From positions 620,001 to 684,000 of the forward strand of contig JAWKWH010000001.1 in the NCBI GenBank assembly GCA_041397625.1: a stretch of 64,000 nucleotides of DNA, written 5' to 3'. Source of the DNA: JAWKWH01 sp041397625. Lineage in GTDB: Bacteria > Pseudomonadota > Alphaproteobacteria > Rhizobiales > Rhizobiaceae. Under the pieces are notes generated by a model. It was not told the DNA's origin. It saw nothing but the letters and a program-made list of their open reading frames with translations, and made no database searches. The position numbers were made by a program, and so were the translations under genes. Position 1 is the stretch's first letter, and every line of letters begins with the position of its first letter. Of this stretch, positions 51,389-60,168 are shown in pieces.

Positions 51389-51910
51389 TCAGGCGGAAGC
51401 TGGCTTGAAGTTCAGCGCCACGCCGTTGATGCAGTGGCGCTTGCCGGTCGGCTTGGGACCGTCGTCGAACACATGGCCCAGATGGCCGCCGCAGCGCCGG
51501 CAATGCACCTCGGTTCGCCGCATGAACAGCGAGTTGTCCGGCCTGGTTTCGACCGCGTCGGGCAGGGCCTCGAAAAAACTCGGCCAGCCGGTGCCGCTGT
51601 CGAACTTCGCCGCTGAGGCATAAAGCGCCAGGTCGCAACCGGCACAATGAAAGGTCCCTTGCCGTTTTTCCTTGTTCAGCGGGCTTGAAAACGGCCGCTC
51701 GGTGGCTTCCTTGCGCAGAACGCTGAACTGCGCGTCCGTCAGCATCCCGCGCCATTCGGCCTCGGTTCGGGTAATCTCGAAGCCGCTGTCCACGGCATTC
51801 GTGGTCATCGGGTCGACCGTCCTCTCGTTCCTCTGCGCCCGACCCGTGCGAAATCCGGCAGCGGTTATCACGGCGCCGGCGCCAATCAACAGAAATTCCC
51901 TGCGAACCAT
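51389..51910 (-). CDS. msrB: Exported peptide-methionine (R)-S-oxide reductase MsrB
   Basis: A 173-residue enzyme that repairs methionine-R-sulfoxide. Catalytic C160 is in KRHCINGV; zinc ligands are C89/C92 and C137/C140. The N-terminus VRREFLLIGAGAVITAAG is a twin-arginine type signal, so it should act in the periplasm, whereas most MsrB are cytoplasmic. It lies 71 bp after the fasciclin gene and in the same direction, so it may share the ECF-controlled transcript. Confidence 0.9.
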   Translation of the reverse strand: MVRREFLLIGAGAVITAAGFRTGRAQRNERTVDPMTTNAVDSGFEITRTEAEWRGMLTDAQFSVLRKEATERPFSSPLNKEKRQGTFHCAGCDLALYASAAKFDSGTGWPSFFEALPDAVETRPDNSLFMRRTEVHCRRCGGHLGHVFDDGPKPTGKRHCINGVALNFKPASA

Positions 51911-51981
51911 CGTTCTTCTCCTTCGCCGTCATATGGAATGCGCCGCCCGCTCCCGGCAAGGGCGCGGGCGGTCACGACTGC

Positions 51982-52539
51982 TCACGATGCCGGCAACAGC
52001 ACCTTGTCGATGACATGGATGACGCCGTTGGACTGGACCACGTCGGCGATCGTCACATTGGCGACATTGCCCTGGCCGTCCTTGATCATCACCGTGCCGT
52101 CCTTGTACATGGCGGTGAATTCGCAGCCGCCGACGGTCTTCACCGGATGCATGCCGCCATCGTCGGCGACCATGCCCATGATCGCGTTCGACAGCGCCTT
52201 GGCGGCGACGACATGGCAGGTGAGAATCTTGGTCAACTGGTCCTTGTTCTCAGGCTTCAGCAGCGTCTCGACCGTGCCGTCGGGCAGGGCGGCGAACGCC
52301 TCGTCCGTCGGCGCGAACACCGTGAACGGGCCTTCGCCCTGCAGCGTTTCGACCAGGCCGGCGGCCTTGACCGCGGCGACCAGCGTCTCGTGATCCTTGG
52401 AATTGACGGCGTTGGAGACGATGTCCTTGGTCTCGTACATCGGCGCGCCGCCGACCATCGGGTTGGAGGCGAGCGCCGTACCGATCGAAAGCGAGATCGC
52501 CGCGGTGGCTGCAAGCATGCGTTTCAGGGCTGAAGTCAT
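51982..52539 (-). CDS. Secreted fasciclin (beta-Ig-H3) domain protein
   Basis: A 185-residue exported protein with a Sec signal peptide (about 1-24, GTALAS) and one fasciclin domain. The family motifs are GPFTVFAPTDEAF and NGVIHVIDKVLLP. Such small fasciclin proteins are often under ECF sigma factors with zinc-lacking anti-sigma partners, as here. AGAGGAG precedes the ATG. The predicted ECF promoter lies 50-76 bp upstream. Suggested roles are adhesion or envelope protection. Confidence 0.88.
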   Translation of the reverse strand: MTSALKRMLAATAAISLSIGTALASNPMVGGAPMYETKDIVSNAVNSKDHETLVAAVKAAGLVETLQGEGPFTVFAPTDEAFAALPDGTVETLLKPENKDQLTKILTCHVVAAKALSNAIMGMVADDGGMHPVKTVGGCEFTAMYKDGTVMIKDGQGNVANVTIADVVQSNGVIHVIDKVLLPAS

Positions 52540-52588
52540 GGAAGTTCTCCTCTGGTTTTTGCAATCCGCGTTGGCGGACAGGAGGAGA

Positions 52589-52615
52589 GACGGGAGCGCG
52601 CGCCGAAAAGTTTCA
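52589..52615 (-). promoter_or_regulatory. Predicted ECF sigma factor promoter for the fasciclin gene
   Basis: On the minus strand TGAAAC (52610-52615) and CGTC (52589-52592) are 17 bp apart, the classic ECF promoter pattern (AAC at -35, CGT at -10). The transcript would start near 52582 with a leader of about 43 nt. The target gene lies directly downstream of the sigma/anti-sigma pair. Confidence 0.6.
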
Positions 52616-52627
52616 GGCCGCCTGAAA
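52611..52627 (-). terminator. Palindrome after the anti-sigma gene, possible terminator
   Basis: TTTCAGGC and GCCTGAAA form a perfect inverted repeat around one base, 12 bp beyond the anti-sigma stop. On the minus strand it is followed by CTTTTC. It overlaps the -35 box of the fasciclin promoter. Confidence 0.45.
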
Positions 52628-52638
52628 AAAGTTGATCG

Positions 52639-53337
52639 TCAAATCTCGACCACCGTGCCGGCGGCCAGAACCGCGCCGGTCGGCTGTCCCGTCGGCGAGC
52701 CGCCCTTCGGCTCGTCGCTGATGGCGAGCACGGCGCCCGAAAGCCTGGACGTCAGGTCTTCCGGCACCTCGTGGCTGGAGCGTGCCGCGCCCGGCAGCAC
52801 GCCGAGCGATACCGGGGCGTTGCTTCCCTCGATCAGCCACAGCTCGAAGTCGCGTCCGCTTTCGGGTACGCCCTCGGTCCGGTTGATCCGGATCACGCCG
52901 GCTTCCGCGTCGACGAAGGCGACGAGCTTGAGCGCGCCGTTCTCGCTGGATATTTCCGCGACATAGGATGGCTGCTCTGGCCGCGGTCCGGGTGTCGAAG
53001 CAAGATAGACACCGGCCAGCACCAGGGCGGCGAGCGAGGCGACGGCAAGGCCGCGCCAGAACGCCAGGCTCGACCACCAGCCGGCTTTGGCGGCCTGCGC
53101 CGGAGCGAACAAGCGGGTTTCGAGTGCGTCAAACACCGCCGCCGGCGGCTCGACCGCCTCGGTCTCGTCGGCAAGCGGCGAAAGCTGTTCGGTCCAGAAG
53201 CGCACCTCGTCCTGCAGCGCCTCGTCCTCGTCGAGCCGCGCGGCAAAGACCCGGCGCTCGGCATGCGGCAGCACGCCGAGCACATATTCGGCGGCAAGCG
53301 CTCGGTCGGACCGTTCCATGTCGTGCTCGTCGCTCAT
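52639..53337 (-). CDS. Anti-sigma factor, RskA-like, single membrane span
   Basis: A 232-residue membrane protein: cytoplasmic sigma-binding N-terminal part (AAEYVLGVLPHAERRVFAARL), one helix (about 93-112), and a periplasmic RskA C-terminal domain (RDFELWLIEGSNAPVSLGVL). No HxxxCxxC zinc motif, so it is not a ZAS anti-sigma factor. Its ATG overlaps the sigma gene stop as ATGA. It probably holds the sigma factor at the membrane until an envelope or redox signal releases it. Confidence 0.85.
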   Translation of the reverse strand: MSDEHDMERSDRALAAEYVLGVLPHAERRVFAARLDEDEALQDEVRFWTEQLSPLADETEAVEPPAAVFDALETRLFAPAQAAKAGWWSSLAFWRGLAVASLAALVLAGVYLASTPGPRPEQPSYVAEISSENGALKLVAFVDAEAGVIRINRTEGVPESGRDFELWLIEGSNAPVSLGVLPGAARSSHEVPEDLTSRLSGAVLAISDEPKGGSPTGQPTGAVLAAGTVVEI

Positions 53338-53876
53338 CGCTCCAGACACTCTCTCAGTCTGATCAGGCTGCGGCGCAGCCAGGTTCGCATCGTGTTGACC
53401 GGCACGTCGTGGCGCTCGGCCAGTTCCGCATAGCTGTAGCCGTCCACATAGGCGCCGCGCACCGCATCCGCGCGCGCCTGTTCCAACTCGTCGAGGCAGG
53501 CCTCGATGCGCCGGCCCTCGCTGCCGGCGATCGCCAAGCGCTCGGGATCGGGCGCATCGTCGGAAAGGTCCGTCGCCTCGTCGATGTCGACGGTCTCGGG
53601 CCTGCGCGCCCTGATGCGGTCGATCGAATGGTTGCGCGCGATCGCAGCCAGCCACGAGATCGGGCTGTAGCGGCTGGCGGCATAGGTCGGCGCGGCGCGC
53701 CATATCTTCACGTAGATTTCCTGCAATGCGTCTTCCGCTTCGCTCCTTTCCCTGAGGATACGCAGGCAGATGCCGAAAAGTTTCGCGGATGTGGAACCGT
53801 AGAGCCGGCGAAACGCCTCGCGGTCGCGCAGCGCAACCCTGGCAATCAGCGTGTCGATGTCGTCCGGCGTATCCAT
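53334..53876 (-). CDS. ECF RNA polymerase sigma factor
   Basis: A 180-residue sigma-70 family factor with region 2 (FGICLRILRERSEAEDALQEIYVKIW; ARNHSIDRIRARR) and region 4 (GYSYAELAERHDVPVNTMRTWLRRSLIRL). With the RskA-type partner and fasciclin target it resembles SigK-like groups. The ATG at 53876 was chosen. No TGAAAC/CGTC promoter was seen just upstream, so autoregulation is uncertain; the MFS gene ends 50 bp before it. Confidence 0.88.
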   Translation of the reverse strand: MDTPDDIDTLIARVALRDREAFRRLYGSTSAKLFGICLRILRERSEAEDALQEIYVKIWRAAPTYAASRYSPISWLAAIARNHSIDRIRARRPETVDIDEATDLSDDAPDPERLAIAGSEGRRIEACLDELEQARADAVRGAYVDGYSYAELAERHDVPVNTMRTWLRRSLIRLRECLER

Positions 53877-53926
53877 GGTCGGGATACAATAGCGCAGCTC
53901 CGCCATTGTGCCAGTGGCCGCGATGA

Positions 53927-55093
53927 TCACATCGCTCTGAGCCGCATCATCGCCATGATGCCGAGCGCCGGTCCGAGCGCCATGATCGCGAAGACGGCGG
54001 GCCAGCCGAGGGTTTCGGCCGCCAGCGGCGTCACCTGGACGGTAACGAATGTCAGCGCGAAACCGAGCGCGGTCTGGAACGTCATCAGGCTGCCGGCCTG
54101 TTCGGGTGGCGAGGCGTCGGCGACCAGTGCGGAGAACTGTGCCGAATCCGGGATGACGGCGATGCCCCAGATGACGACGATGGCAAAGGTGATCCAGGCG
54201 GGGCCGCCGAACGCGACGGCGGCGGCAATCGCCGAAAGGCCGCTTGCCGCCATGGCGATGGCCGCGACCTCGGCCTTGCCGATACGGTCGGCGGCAAGGC
54301 CGGCCGCCACGCACGCAACAGCGCCCGCGCCAATCGCTGCAAAGGCGGTTACCTTTGATAGATGGACGGCGTCGGCTTCGGCCATCGAGGCGCCGTAGGA
54401 CGCCGCCGTCGCGGCACCGATCCAGGCCCACATGGCGAACAGTTCCCACATGTGGCCGAAATAACCGAAATAGGCGAGGCGGACGCGCCGGTTGGTCCAG
54501 GCGACGGTGATGACGCGCGGATCGAAGCGCCGCGCGACGCCGTGGAAGGGGCCGAGGCCGACGGCAAGGCAGACAAGCCCGGCGGCGACCGACAGTGCCG
54601 AGGCGACCGCGACGGTGAAGCGCCAGTCGGCGCCGCCGCCGATCGCGATCAAGTGCGGCAGCGCGCTGCCCAGCGTCAGCGCGCCGACAAGCGCACCCAC
54701 CAGCAGCCCGCGGTCGCGCTCGCCCCAGCCGACGGCGATCTTCATGCCGACCGGATAGACGCCGGCGAGCAGGGCCCCGGTTGCAAACCGTGCGAGGATG
54801 GCAAGCCCGCTCCCCGGCGCGGCAACGAGCAGCATCGCATTGGCCAGCCCCGCCAGAACGGCCGAAACCGCAAATACCCGCCTGGGATCGTAGCGGTCGG
54901 CTATGCCGAGAATGGCCGACGCCAGCGCGCCGGCGACGAACCCGGCCTGCACCGCGCTCGACAGCGCCGCCTGGCGGAAGGGCGTGACATCGGCCTCGCG
55001 CAGCATCTCGGCCAGGATGGCTGCGGAAACGAACCACAGGCTCATCGCCGCCACCTCGGCCGTCATCAGCAATGCCAGTGACCGGAATTTCAT
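53927..55093 (-). CDS. MFS transporter
   Basis: A 388-residue protein with twelve predicted spans and the MFS loop pattern (LGIADRYDPRRVF between helices 2 and 3). No substrate can be assigned. The start MKFRSLALLM at 55093 is 42 bp from the tyrC stop (55136), so it may be co-transcribed with hisC-tyrC. Confidence 0.85.
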   Translation of the reverse strand: MKFRSLALLMTAEVAAMSLWFVSAAILAEMLREADVTPFRQAALSSAVQAGFVAGALASAILGIADRYDPRRVFAVSAVLAGLANAMLLVAAPGSGLAILARFATGALLAGVYPVGMKIAVGWGERDRGLLVGALVGALTLGSALPHLIAIGGGADWRFTVAVASALSVAAGLVCLAVGLGPFHGVARRFDPRVITVAWTNRRVRLAYFGYFGHMWELFAMWAWIGAATAASYGASMAEADAVHLSKVTAFAAIGAGAVACVAAGLAADRIGKAEVAAIAMAASGLSAIAAAVAFGGPAWITFAIVVIWGIAVIPDSAQFSALVADASPPEQAGSLMTFQTALGFALTFVTVQVTPLAAETLGWPAVFAIMALGPALGIMAMMRLRAM

Positions 55094-55135
55094 CGCCGGA
55101 GTAAAGCGCGAAACCGCCGATATGGGAATGCGGCG

Positions 55136-56068
55136 CTATTCGTCCGGATGCTCGACGACATGGCGACCGAAATCCGGCGCGTCAATTTCCTGGCCGGCCT
55201 CGATGATCGAGCGGCGGATGGCCCGGGTATGGGTGAACAGGTCGAAAAGCTTGTCGCCGTCGCCCCAGCGGATCGCCCGCTGCAATGCCGACAGGTCCTC
55301 GGAAAACCGGGCCAGCATCTCCAGGATGGCGTCGCGGTTGGCAAGGCATACATCGCGCCACATGGTCGGGTCGGAGGCTGCAAGACGGGTGAAGTCGCGG
55401 AAGCCCGACGCCGAATACTTGATGACCTCGGACTTGGTCACCGCCTCCAGGTCGTCGGCCGTGCCGACGATGTTGTAGGCGATGATGTGCGGCAGGTGCG
55501 AGACGATGGCGAGCACCATGTCGTGGTGGTCGTGGTCCATCGTGTCGACCCTGGAGCCGCAGGCCTCCCAGAATGCCGTGAGCCTGGCGACGGCCTGTGC
55601 GTCGGTACCGGGCGGCGGCGTCAGGATGCACCAGCGCCCCTCGAACAGCGAGGCGAACCCCGCATCCGGCCCGGATTGCTCGGTGCCGGCGATCGGATGG
55701 CCGGGGATGAAATGCACCCCGTCGGGTATGTGCGGCGCCACGTCGCGCACCACCGAGCCTTTGGTCGATCCGGCATCTGTCACGATCGCGCCGGGGGCGA
55801 GCGCGGATGCGATCTGCGCGGCCACGGCGCCGGACGAGCCGACCGGCACCGACAGGATAACCAGGCCGGCGTCGCGCACGCATTCGGCCGCGTCCGTCGT
55901 GTAGCTGTCGCCCAGTTGCAATTGCTCGGCCCGGCGCAGCGTTTCGGCGCTGCGCGTCGTTATGGCGATATGGCCGGCCAGCCCCTCGCGGCGGATCACG
56001 CGAGCCAGCGACGAGCCGATCAGCCCTATCCCCACCAGGGCGATTTTCTCAAACATAGGTTCGGGCAT
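55136..56068 (-). CDS. tyrC: Prephenate/arogenate dehydrogenase
   Basis: A 310-residue NAD(P)-dependent enzyme of tyrosine synthesis. The nucleotide loop is VGIGLIGSSLA, with TDAGSTKGSVV and the substrate-site segment FIPGHPIAGTEQSGP. It starts 3 bp after the hisC stop; MFEKI at 56056 is a second possible start. The hisC-tyrC order is common in alphaproteobacteria, where the HisC aminotransferase may also act on aromatic keto acids. Confidence 0.93.
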   Translation of the reverse strand: MPEPMFEKIALVGIGLIGSSLARVIRREGLAGHIAITTRSAETLRRAEQLQLGDSYTTDAAECVRDAGLVILSVPVGSSGAVAAQIASALAPGAIVTDAGSTKGSVVRDVAPHIPDGVHFIPGHPIAGTEQSGPDAGFASLFEGRWCILTPPPGTDAQAVARLTAFWEACGSRVDTMDHDHHDMVLAIVSHLPHIIAYNIVGTADDLEAVTKSEVIKYSASGFRDFTRLAASDPTMWRDVCLANRDAILEMLARFSEDLSALQRAIRWGDGDKLFDLFTHTRAIRRSIIEAGQEIDAPDFGRHVVEHPDE

Positions 56069-56071
56069 GGA

Positions 56072-57175
56072 TCAGGCCTTCGTGAAATCTTCAAGCGCGG
56101 CAATGACGCCGCGATTGGCCTCTTCGCTTCCCACCGACATGCGCAGCGCGTTGGGAAAGCCGTAGGCGGTCACGCGGCGCAGCACAAAGCCGCCTGCGCA
56201 CAGATAGGCGTCGGCGGCTTCTGCGGAGCGTGCGTCGTCGCCTTCCGGAAAATGGACGAGGATGAAATTGGCCACGCTGGGCGTTACCCGCAGCCCCAGC
56301 GCCGTCAGCGCCTTGGTCAGTTCCTCCAGCCAGTGGCCATTGTGTTCGACCGCCGCCTCGACATGCGCCCGGTCGCGGATCGCGGCGGCGCCGGCTGCGA
56401 TCGCGCCGGCATTGACATTGAACGGCCCGCGCACCCGGTTGACCGCGTCGGCCACCGCCGCCGGCGCGTACATCCAGCCGATCCTCAGGGCCGCCAGCCC
56501 GTAGACCTTGGAAAAGGTGCGGGTCATGACGACGTTGCGGCACGACGATACCAGCTCGATGCCGGCCTCGTAGTCGTTGCGGCGTACATATTCGGCGTAG
56601 GCCGCGTCGAGCACCAGCAGCACGTTGCCGGGAAGGCCGGCATGCAGGCGGCGTACCTCGCCGAACGGCAGATAGGTGCCGGTCGGATTGTTGGGATTGG
56701 CCAGGAAGACGATCTTCGTCCGCTCCGTCACCGCCGCCAGGATGGCGTCGACGTCGGCGCGCTCATCGGTTTCCGGCACGACGACCGGCATGGCGCCCGC
56801 CGCCAGGATCTGGATCCGGTAGACCAGGAAACCGTGCTCGGTGATGATGCCCTCGTCGCCGGGCGCAAGATAGGTCTGCGCCACCAGCGCCAGCAGGTCG
56901 TCCGAACCGTTGCCGCAGACGATGTTCGCCGGATTGAGGCCGTGCACGTCGCCGATGGCCTGCCTGAGATCCATCGCCTGGCCGTCCGGATAGCGCTCCA
57001 GATGCGTCGATATGTCGGCAAGCGCGGCCACCGCGGCCGGCGACGGACCGAGCGGCGTTTCGTTCGACGACAGTTTCCACACCTTCGCCACGCCGGCCAC
57101 GCTTTCGCGGCCGGGCACGTAGGCGGCGATATCCATGATGCCTGCGCGCGGCTGAGGTATGGTCGGTCGGTTCAT
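56072..57175 (-). CDS. hisC: Histidinol-phosphate aminotransferase
   Basis: A 367-residue PLP-dependent fold-type I aminotransferase. The PLP lysine is in TRTFSKVYGLAALRIGW, with SSNETPLGPSP at the N-terminus and NPNNPTGT for the phosphate cup. It makes L-histidinol phosphate and, given the tyrC neighbour, may also serve tyrosine and phenylalanine synthesis. Confidence 0.93.
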   Translation of the reverse strand: MNRPTIPQPRAGIMDIAAYVPGRESVAGVAKVWKLSSNETPLGPSPAAVAALADISTHLERYPDGQAMDLRQAIGDVHGLNPANIVCGNGSDDLLALVAQTYLAPGDEGIITEHGFLVYRIQILAAGAMPVVVPETDERADVDAILAAVTERTKIVFLANPNNPTGTYLPFGEVRRLHAGLPGNVLLVLDAAYAEYVRRNDYEAGIELVSSCRNVVMTRTFSKVYGLAALRIGWMYAPAAVADAVNRVRGPFNVNAGAIAAGAAAIRDRAHVEAAVEHNGHWLEELTKALTALGLRVTPSVANFILVHFPEGDDARSAEAADAYLCAGGFVLRRVTAYGFPNALRMSVGSEEANRGVIAALEDFTKA

Positions 57176-57242
57176 CGGGCAATCTCGGAAAATCGGTCGG
57201 CCGTCGCCGGTGTTGTGCCGGCTGCGGTTTCGCGCCCGGCTT

Positions 57243-57267
57243 TAGAGCATTTTCAGGCCGATTGGAA
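57243..57267 (+). repeat. Short interspersed rhizobial-type element, copy 2
   Basis: A 25-bp sequence starting TAGAGCATTTTC and ending CCGATTGGAA, between hisC and the esterase gene. It closely matches the copy at 50313-50337. Confidence 0.5.
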
Positions 57268-57275
57268 CCTTGGCG

Positions 57276-58148
57276 CTAGCGCGTCACCCGGCGCAGGAAT
57301 TTCTCCACCGCCGCCGTCGCCGCGTCGCCCTTGCGGCCGAGGCGGGCGGCGATCGCGCCGTGCGAATAGGCGGTGCCGTGGAAGACCGAGACCCTGACGC
57401 CGCGACTCTTCAGCACATTGGCATAGCCAAGCGAGATCGAGCGCCGGCGCTCGCCCTGGCTGCGCGAATACATGATCAGGTGCGGCGGCAGTCCGGAAGC
57501 CCGGCGCGCATAGGTGATCGGCGACCAGCGCACCCAGTTCCTGGGATTGTCGGTAAAGGCGCGGCCGAACATCGGCCCGATCGTGCCGCGCTTGGTCACA
57601 TACGCCACCAGATCGTAGGCCTGCACGTCGTCGGGGATGACGCCGCGAACATTGCCGGCCTTGCCCTGGGCTGCGGCCAGCGCCACCAGGTGGGCTCCGG
57701 CCGAGTGGCCCATGATGACGATGCGCCTTGGATCGCCGCCATAGCGCTTGATATTGCGCTGGGTCCAGGCGATGGCGCGGGCGACGTCGTTAACCTGGCC
57801 GTCGATATTGGTGGTCGGAACCTTGCGGTAGTCGATGGCGACCAGCATGTAGCCGCGCGAGGTGAGCCACTCGGGCAGGCGGTAGACCTTCTTGCGGCTG
57901 CCCTTCACCCAGCCGCCGCCATGCACGTAGAGCACCACCGGCGCCAGCTCGCCGGTGCGCACGAACAGGAACCGCTTTCCCGCATCGTCCGGCGCGTGGA
58001 TGTCGAGCTTCAGGCCGCGCGCATAGGTTACGCCTTCCGTCAGCTTGACCGCCAGTGCCTCGGCCGGCGCCAGTACGAGCATGAGAAGAAAGGAGAACGA
58101 AACGAACAGGCGCCGGCGCGCCGCTGTGGATATCACTTTCTTTACCAC
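57276..58148 (-). CDS. Exported alpha/beta-hydrolase, HSL-like esterase
   Basis: A 290-residue hydrolase with a signal peptide (hydrophobic about 13-32, EALAV). The oxyanion motif is HGGGW, and the nucleophile serine lies in MGHSAGAH; the final His is likely in TAYSHGAI. This places it with carboxylesterases of the BD-FAE/HSL group. It starts at GTG 58148 after AAAGGG. Substrate unknown. Confidence 0.82.
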   Translation of the reverse strand: MVKKVISTAARRRLFVSFSFLLMLVLAPAEALAVKLTEGVTYARGLKLDIHAPDDAGKRFLFVRTGELAPVVLYVHGGGWVKGSRKKVYRLPEWLTSRGYMLVAIDYRKVPTTNIDGQVNDVARAIAWTQRNIKRYGGDPRRIVIMGHSAGAHLVALAAAQGKAGNVRGVIPDDVQAYDLVAYVTKRGTIGPMFGRAFTDNPRNWVRWSPITYARRASGLPPHLIMYSRSQGERRRSISLGYANVLKSRGVRVSVFHGTAYSHGAIAARLGRKGDAATAAVEKFLRRVTR

Positions 58149-58288
58149 CCTGCCCTTTGCCCAAACCCGGGATTTGCCAACCGGCTAAAAAAACGCATCA
58201 TGACATTGGCACAATTTGATGGCTTTTTTGAAGGCCCCGCCGCAAGCTTCCTCGCGGCTTATCGGATATTTGTTGAAGGAAAACAAAC

Positions 58289-59473
58289 ATGACCGCACGC
58301 TTGCGCCACCTAACCACCCCCGTCGCCGGTCTTGCATTGGCAGTCGGCCTTTCCTGCCCGGCCGTCGCATTCGAGGCCAGCGATGTCGCCGCGCGCCTGG
58401 CCGAGTCGCTTGGCAAATCCGGCTATCAGGTCGCCTGGTCGGCAATGAACGTCAACGGCGACATGGTCGTGCTGGAAGGCGTTACCGCAAGCGTGGTCGG
58501 CGTTGACGAGAAAATCGAAGTCGGCGCCGTCGTGCTCGACGGCGTCGGAGAGGACGGCAACGGCGCCTATGTGATCGAGACGGTCTCGCTTCCGGACTAT
58601 TCGAAGGAGAAGGACGGTATCAAGGTCTCGTTTTCCGGCGCCTCGCTGCAGGGGCTGGTGCTGCCGCCCGAGGATGCGGAGAAGACGCTGCGCTCGATCC
58701 TGCCCTATTCGGCCATGGCGCTCGCCGCCGTCAATGTCACCGGTCCCGGCGGCGAGATTTTCAGCATGAGCAACTTCAAGGCGAGGATGGATGTTCCCGA
58801 CGATGGCTCGCAGGCCGACTACACGACGACCATCGAGGCCTTTACGCTCAATTCGGCCGCCTTTCCCGAGGCGCAGGCGCGCGCGACATTCGCGGCGCTG
58901 GGCTACACCACGCTGGAAGGATCGCTTGATTCCTATGGAAAATGGACGCCGGAAGACGGCCGCATGACCATCGACAAGATGGCGCTCACCGTGGAGGACG
59001 CCGGCACGCTGGACATCAATCTCGACATCGCCGGCTACACCTACGAGTTCGTCGAATCGCTGCAGGCCATGCAGAAGAAGATGATGGAAGAAGGCGAGAA
59101 CCAGAATACCGGCCTGGCGATGCTCGGCCTCATGCAGCAGATCAGCTTCAATTCGGCGAGGATTCGCTTTGACGACAATTCGCTGACCAACAAGGTGCTC
59201 GAGTTCGTCGCCATGCAGCAGGGGATGAGGCCGTCGGACATCGCCAACCAGGCCAAGGCGGTGCTGCCATTCGCACTCGCCAAGCTGAACAATCCGGAGT
59301 TCGCCACGCAGGTGACGCTTGCCGTATCGGCCTTCCTCGACGATCCGAGGAGTATCGAGATCGTCGCCAATCCCGGCATGTCGCTGCCGATCGCGCTGCT
59401 GATCGCCGGCGGCATGAATGCGCCCGAGCAGTTGCCGACCCAGCTCGGTGTCAAGGTGTTGGCGAATAAGTAA
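58289..59473 (+). CDS. Exported protein of unknown function
   Basis: A 394-residue secreted protein with a signal peptide (about 1-28, PAVAFEAS). The body is rich in beta segments, with a stretch of helix around MQKKMMEEGENQ. The part GYQVAWSAMNVNGDMVVLEGVT resembles DUF2125-type periplasmic proteins, but I do not assign it firmly. The ATG at 58289 has AAGGAAAAC upstream. It is divergent from the esterase gene. Confidence 0.65.
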   Translation: MTARLRHLTTPVAGLALAVGLSCPAVAFEASDVAARLAESLGKSGYQVAWSAMNVNGDMVVLEGVTASVVGVDEKIEVGAVVLDGVGEDGNGAYVIETVSLPDYSKEKDGIKVSFSGASLQGLVLPPEDAEKTLRSILPYSAMALAAVNVTGPGGEIFSMSNFKARMDVPDDGSQADYTTTIEAFTLNSAAFPEAQARATFAALGYTTLEGSLDSYGKWTPEDGRMTIDKMALTVEDAGTLDINLDIAGYTYEFVESLQAMQKKMMEEGENQNTGLAMLGLMQQISFNSARIRFDDNSLTNKVLEFVAMQQGMRPSDIANQAKAVLPFALAKLNNPEFATQVTLAVSAFLDDPRSIEIVANPGMSLPIALLIAGGMNAPEQLPTQLGVKVLANK

Positions 59474-59504
59474 AGCCCCGGACGGATCGTGTGGAACGGG
59501 CCGC

Positions 59505-60167
59505 TTAGAGCGGTTCATTTTTGGATGGAATCGTTTGAACGCCAGCTTTCCGCGCCTGTTGCCAGGCCGGCACGTCGAGTACCATGCGCGTCGCCGAAAC
59601 GAAGCCGAACACATGGCGAAAGGGGCCGAGCTGTTCGGTGGATTGCGCGACGAAGCCAAAGCGCTCGTAGAGCGCGCGGGCGCGCGGATTGGTATCGATG
59701 ACATCGAGCCTGACGCCGGCGAGTTCACGCTCGGCGGCTTCGGCGATGATCGCCTCCAGCAGCGCGGAACCGACGCCCATCCCCCTTGCTTCCGGCACCA
59801 CCGCGATGCCGTCCATCAGCAACTGGCCGTCGGTGCGGTCGCGTTCGAGCAGCATCAGGATCGGCGTGCGCCACAGCGTGCCGAACCAGCCGTAGACGGC
59901 CGCGACGTCGGACAGGCTGCCGCCGGTCATGGCGCCTCCTTCGGTCTTGAAGCCGGCGATGCCGAGCAGTTCCTTCTCGTCGGCCGTTACCGCGGTAAGC
60001 GCGAATTGCGGATCGAGCACGCGCTCGAAAAAGCGCACGCCGCGCCCGTCGCGACCCAATAGCCGGCCGAGCTTGCCGGAGAACGCTTCGAAATAGAGCC
60101 TTGCCGCCGGCGCGCGCAGATGATCGGGGAAGCCGCGCCTGATGGTCCAGTCGGGCGTCCGGCTCAT
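59505..60167 (-). CDS. GNAT-family N-acetyltransferase
   Basis: A 220-residue acetyltransferase with the acetyl-CoA loop EARGMGVGSALLEAII (motif A) and the C-terminal YERFGF. The substrate is unknown. It begins 1 bp after the aspS stop, so it is translationally coupled. Its last codons and stop fall inside a repeat-like sequence (59506-59540), which suggests that the C-terminus was reshaped by the element. Confidence 0.85.
   Translation of the reverse strand: MSRTPDWTIRRGFPDHLRAPAARLYFEAFSGKLGRLLGRDGRGVRFFERVLDPQFALTAVTADEKELLGIAGFKTEGGAMTGGSLSDVAAVYGWFGTLWRTPILMLLERDRTDGQLLMDGIAVVPEARGMGVGSALLEAIIAEAAERELAGVRLDVIDTNPRARALYERFGFVAQSTEQLGPFRHVFGFVSATRMVLDVPAWQQARKAGVQTIPSKNEPL
59506..59540 (+). 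repeat. Diverged short interspersed element, copy 3
   Basis: Begins TAGAGCGGTTCA and ends ATCGTTTGAAC, with GTTCA/TGAAC as terminal inverted repeats. It is a looser relative of the copies at 50.3 and 57.2 kb. It supplies the stop codon and final codons of the GNAT gene. Confidence 0.4.
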
Positions 60168-60168
60168 C

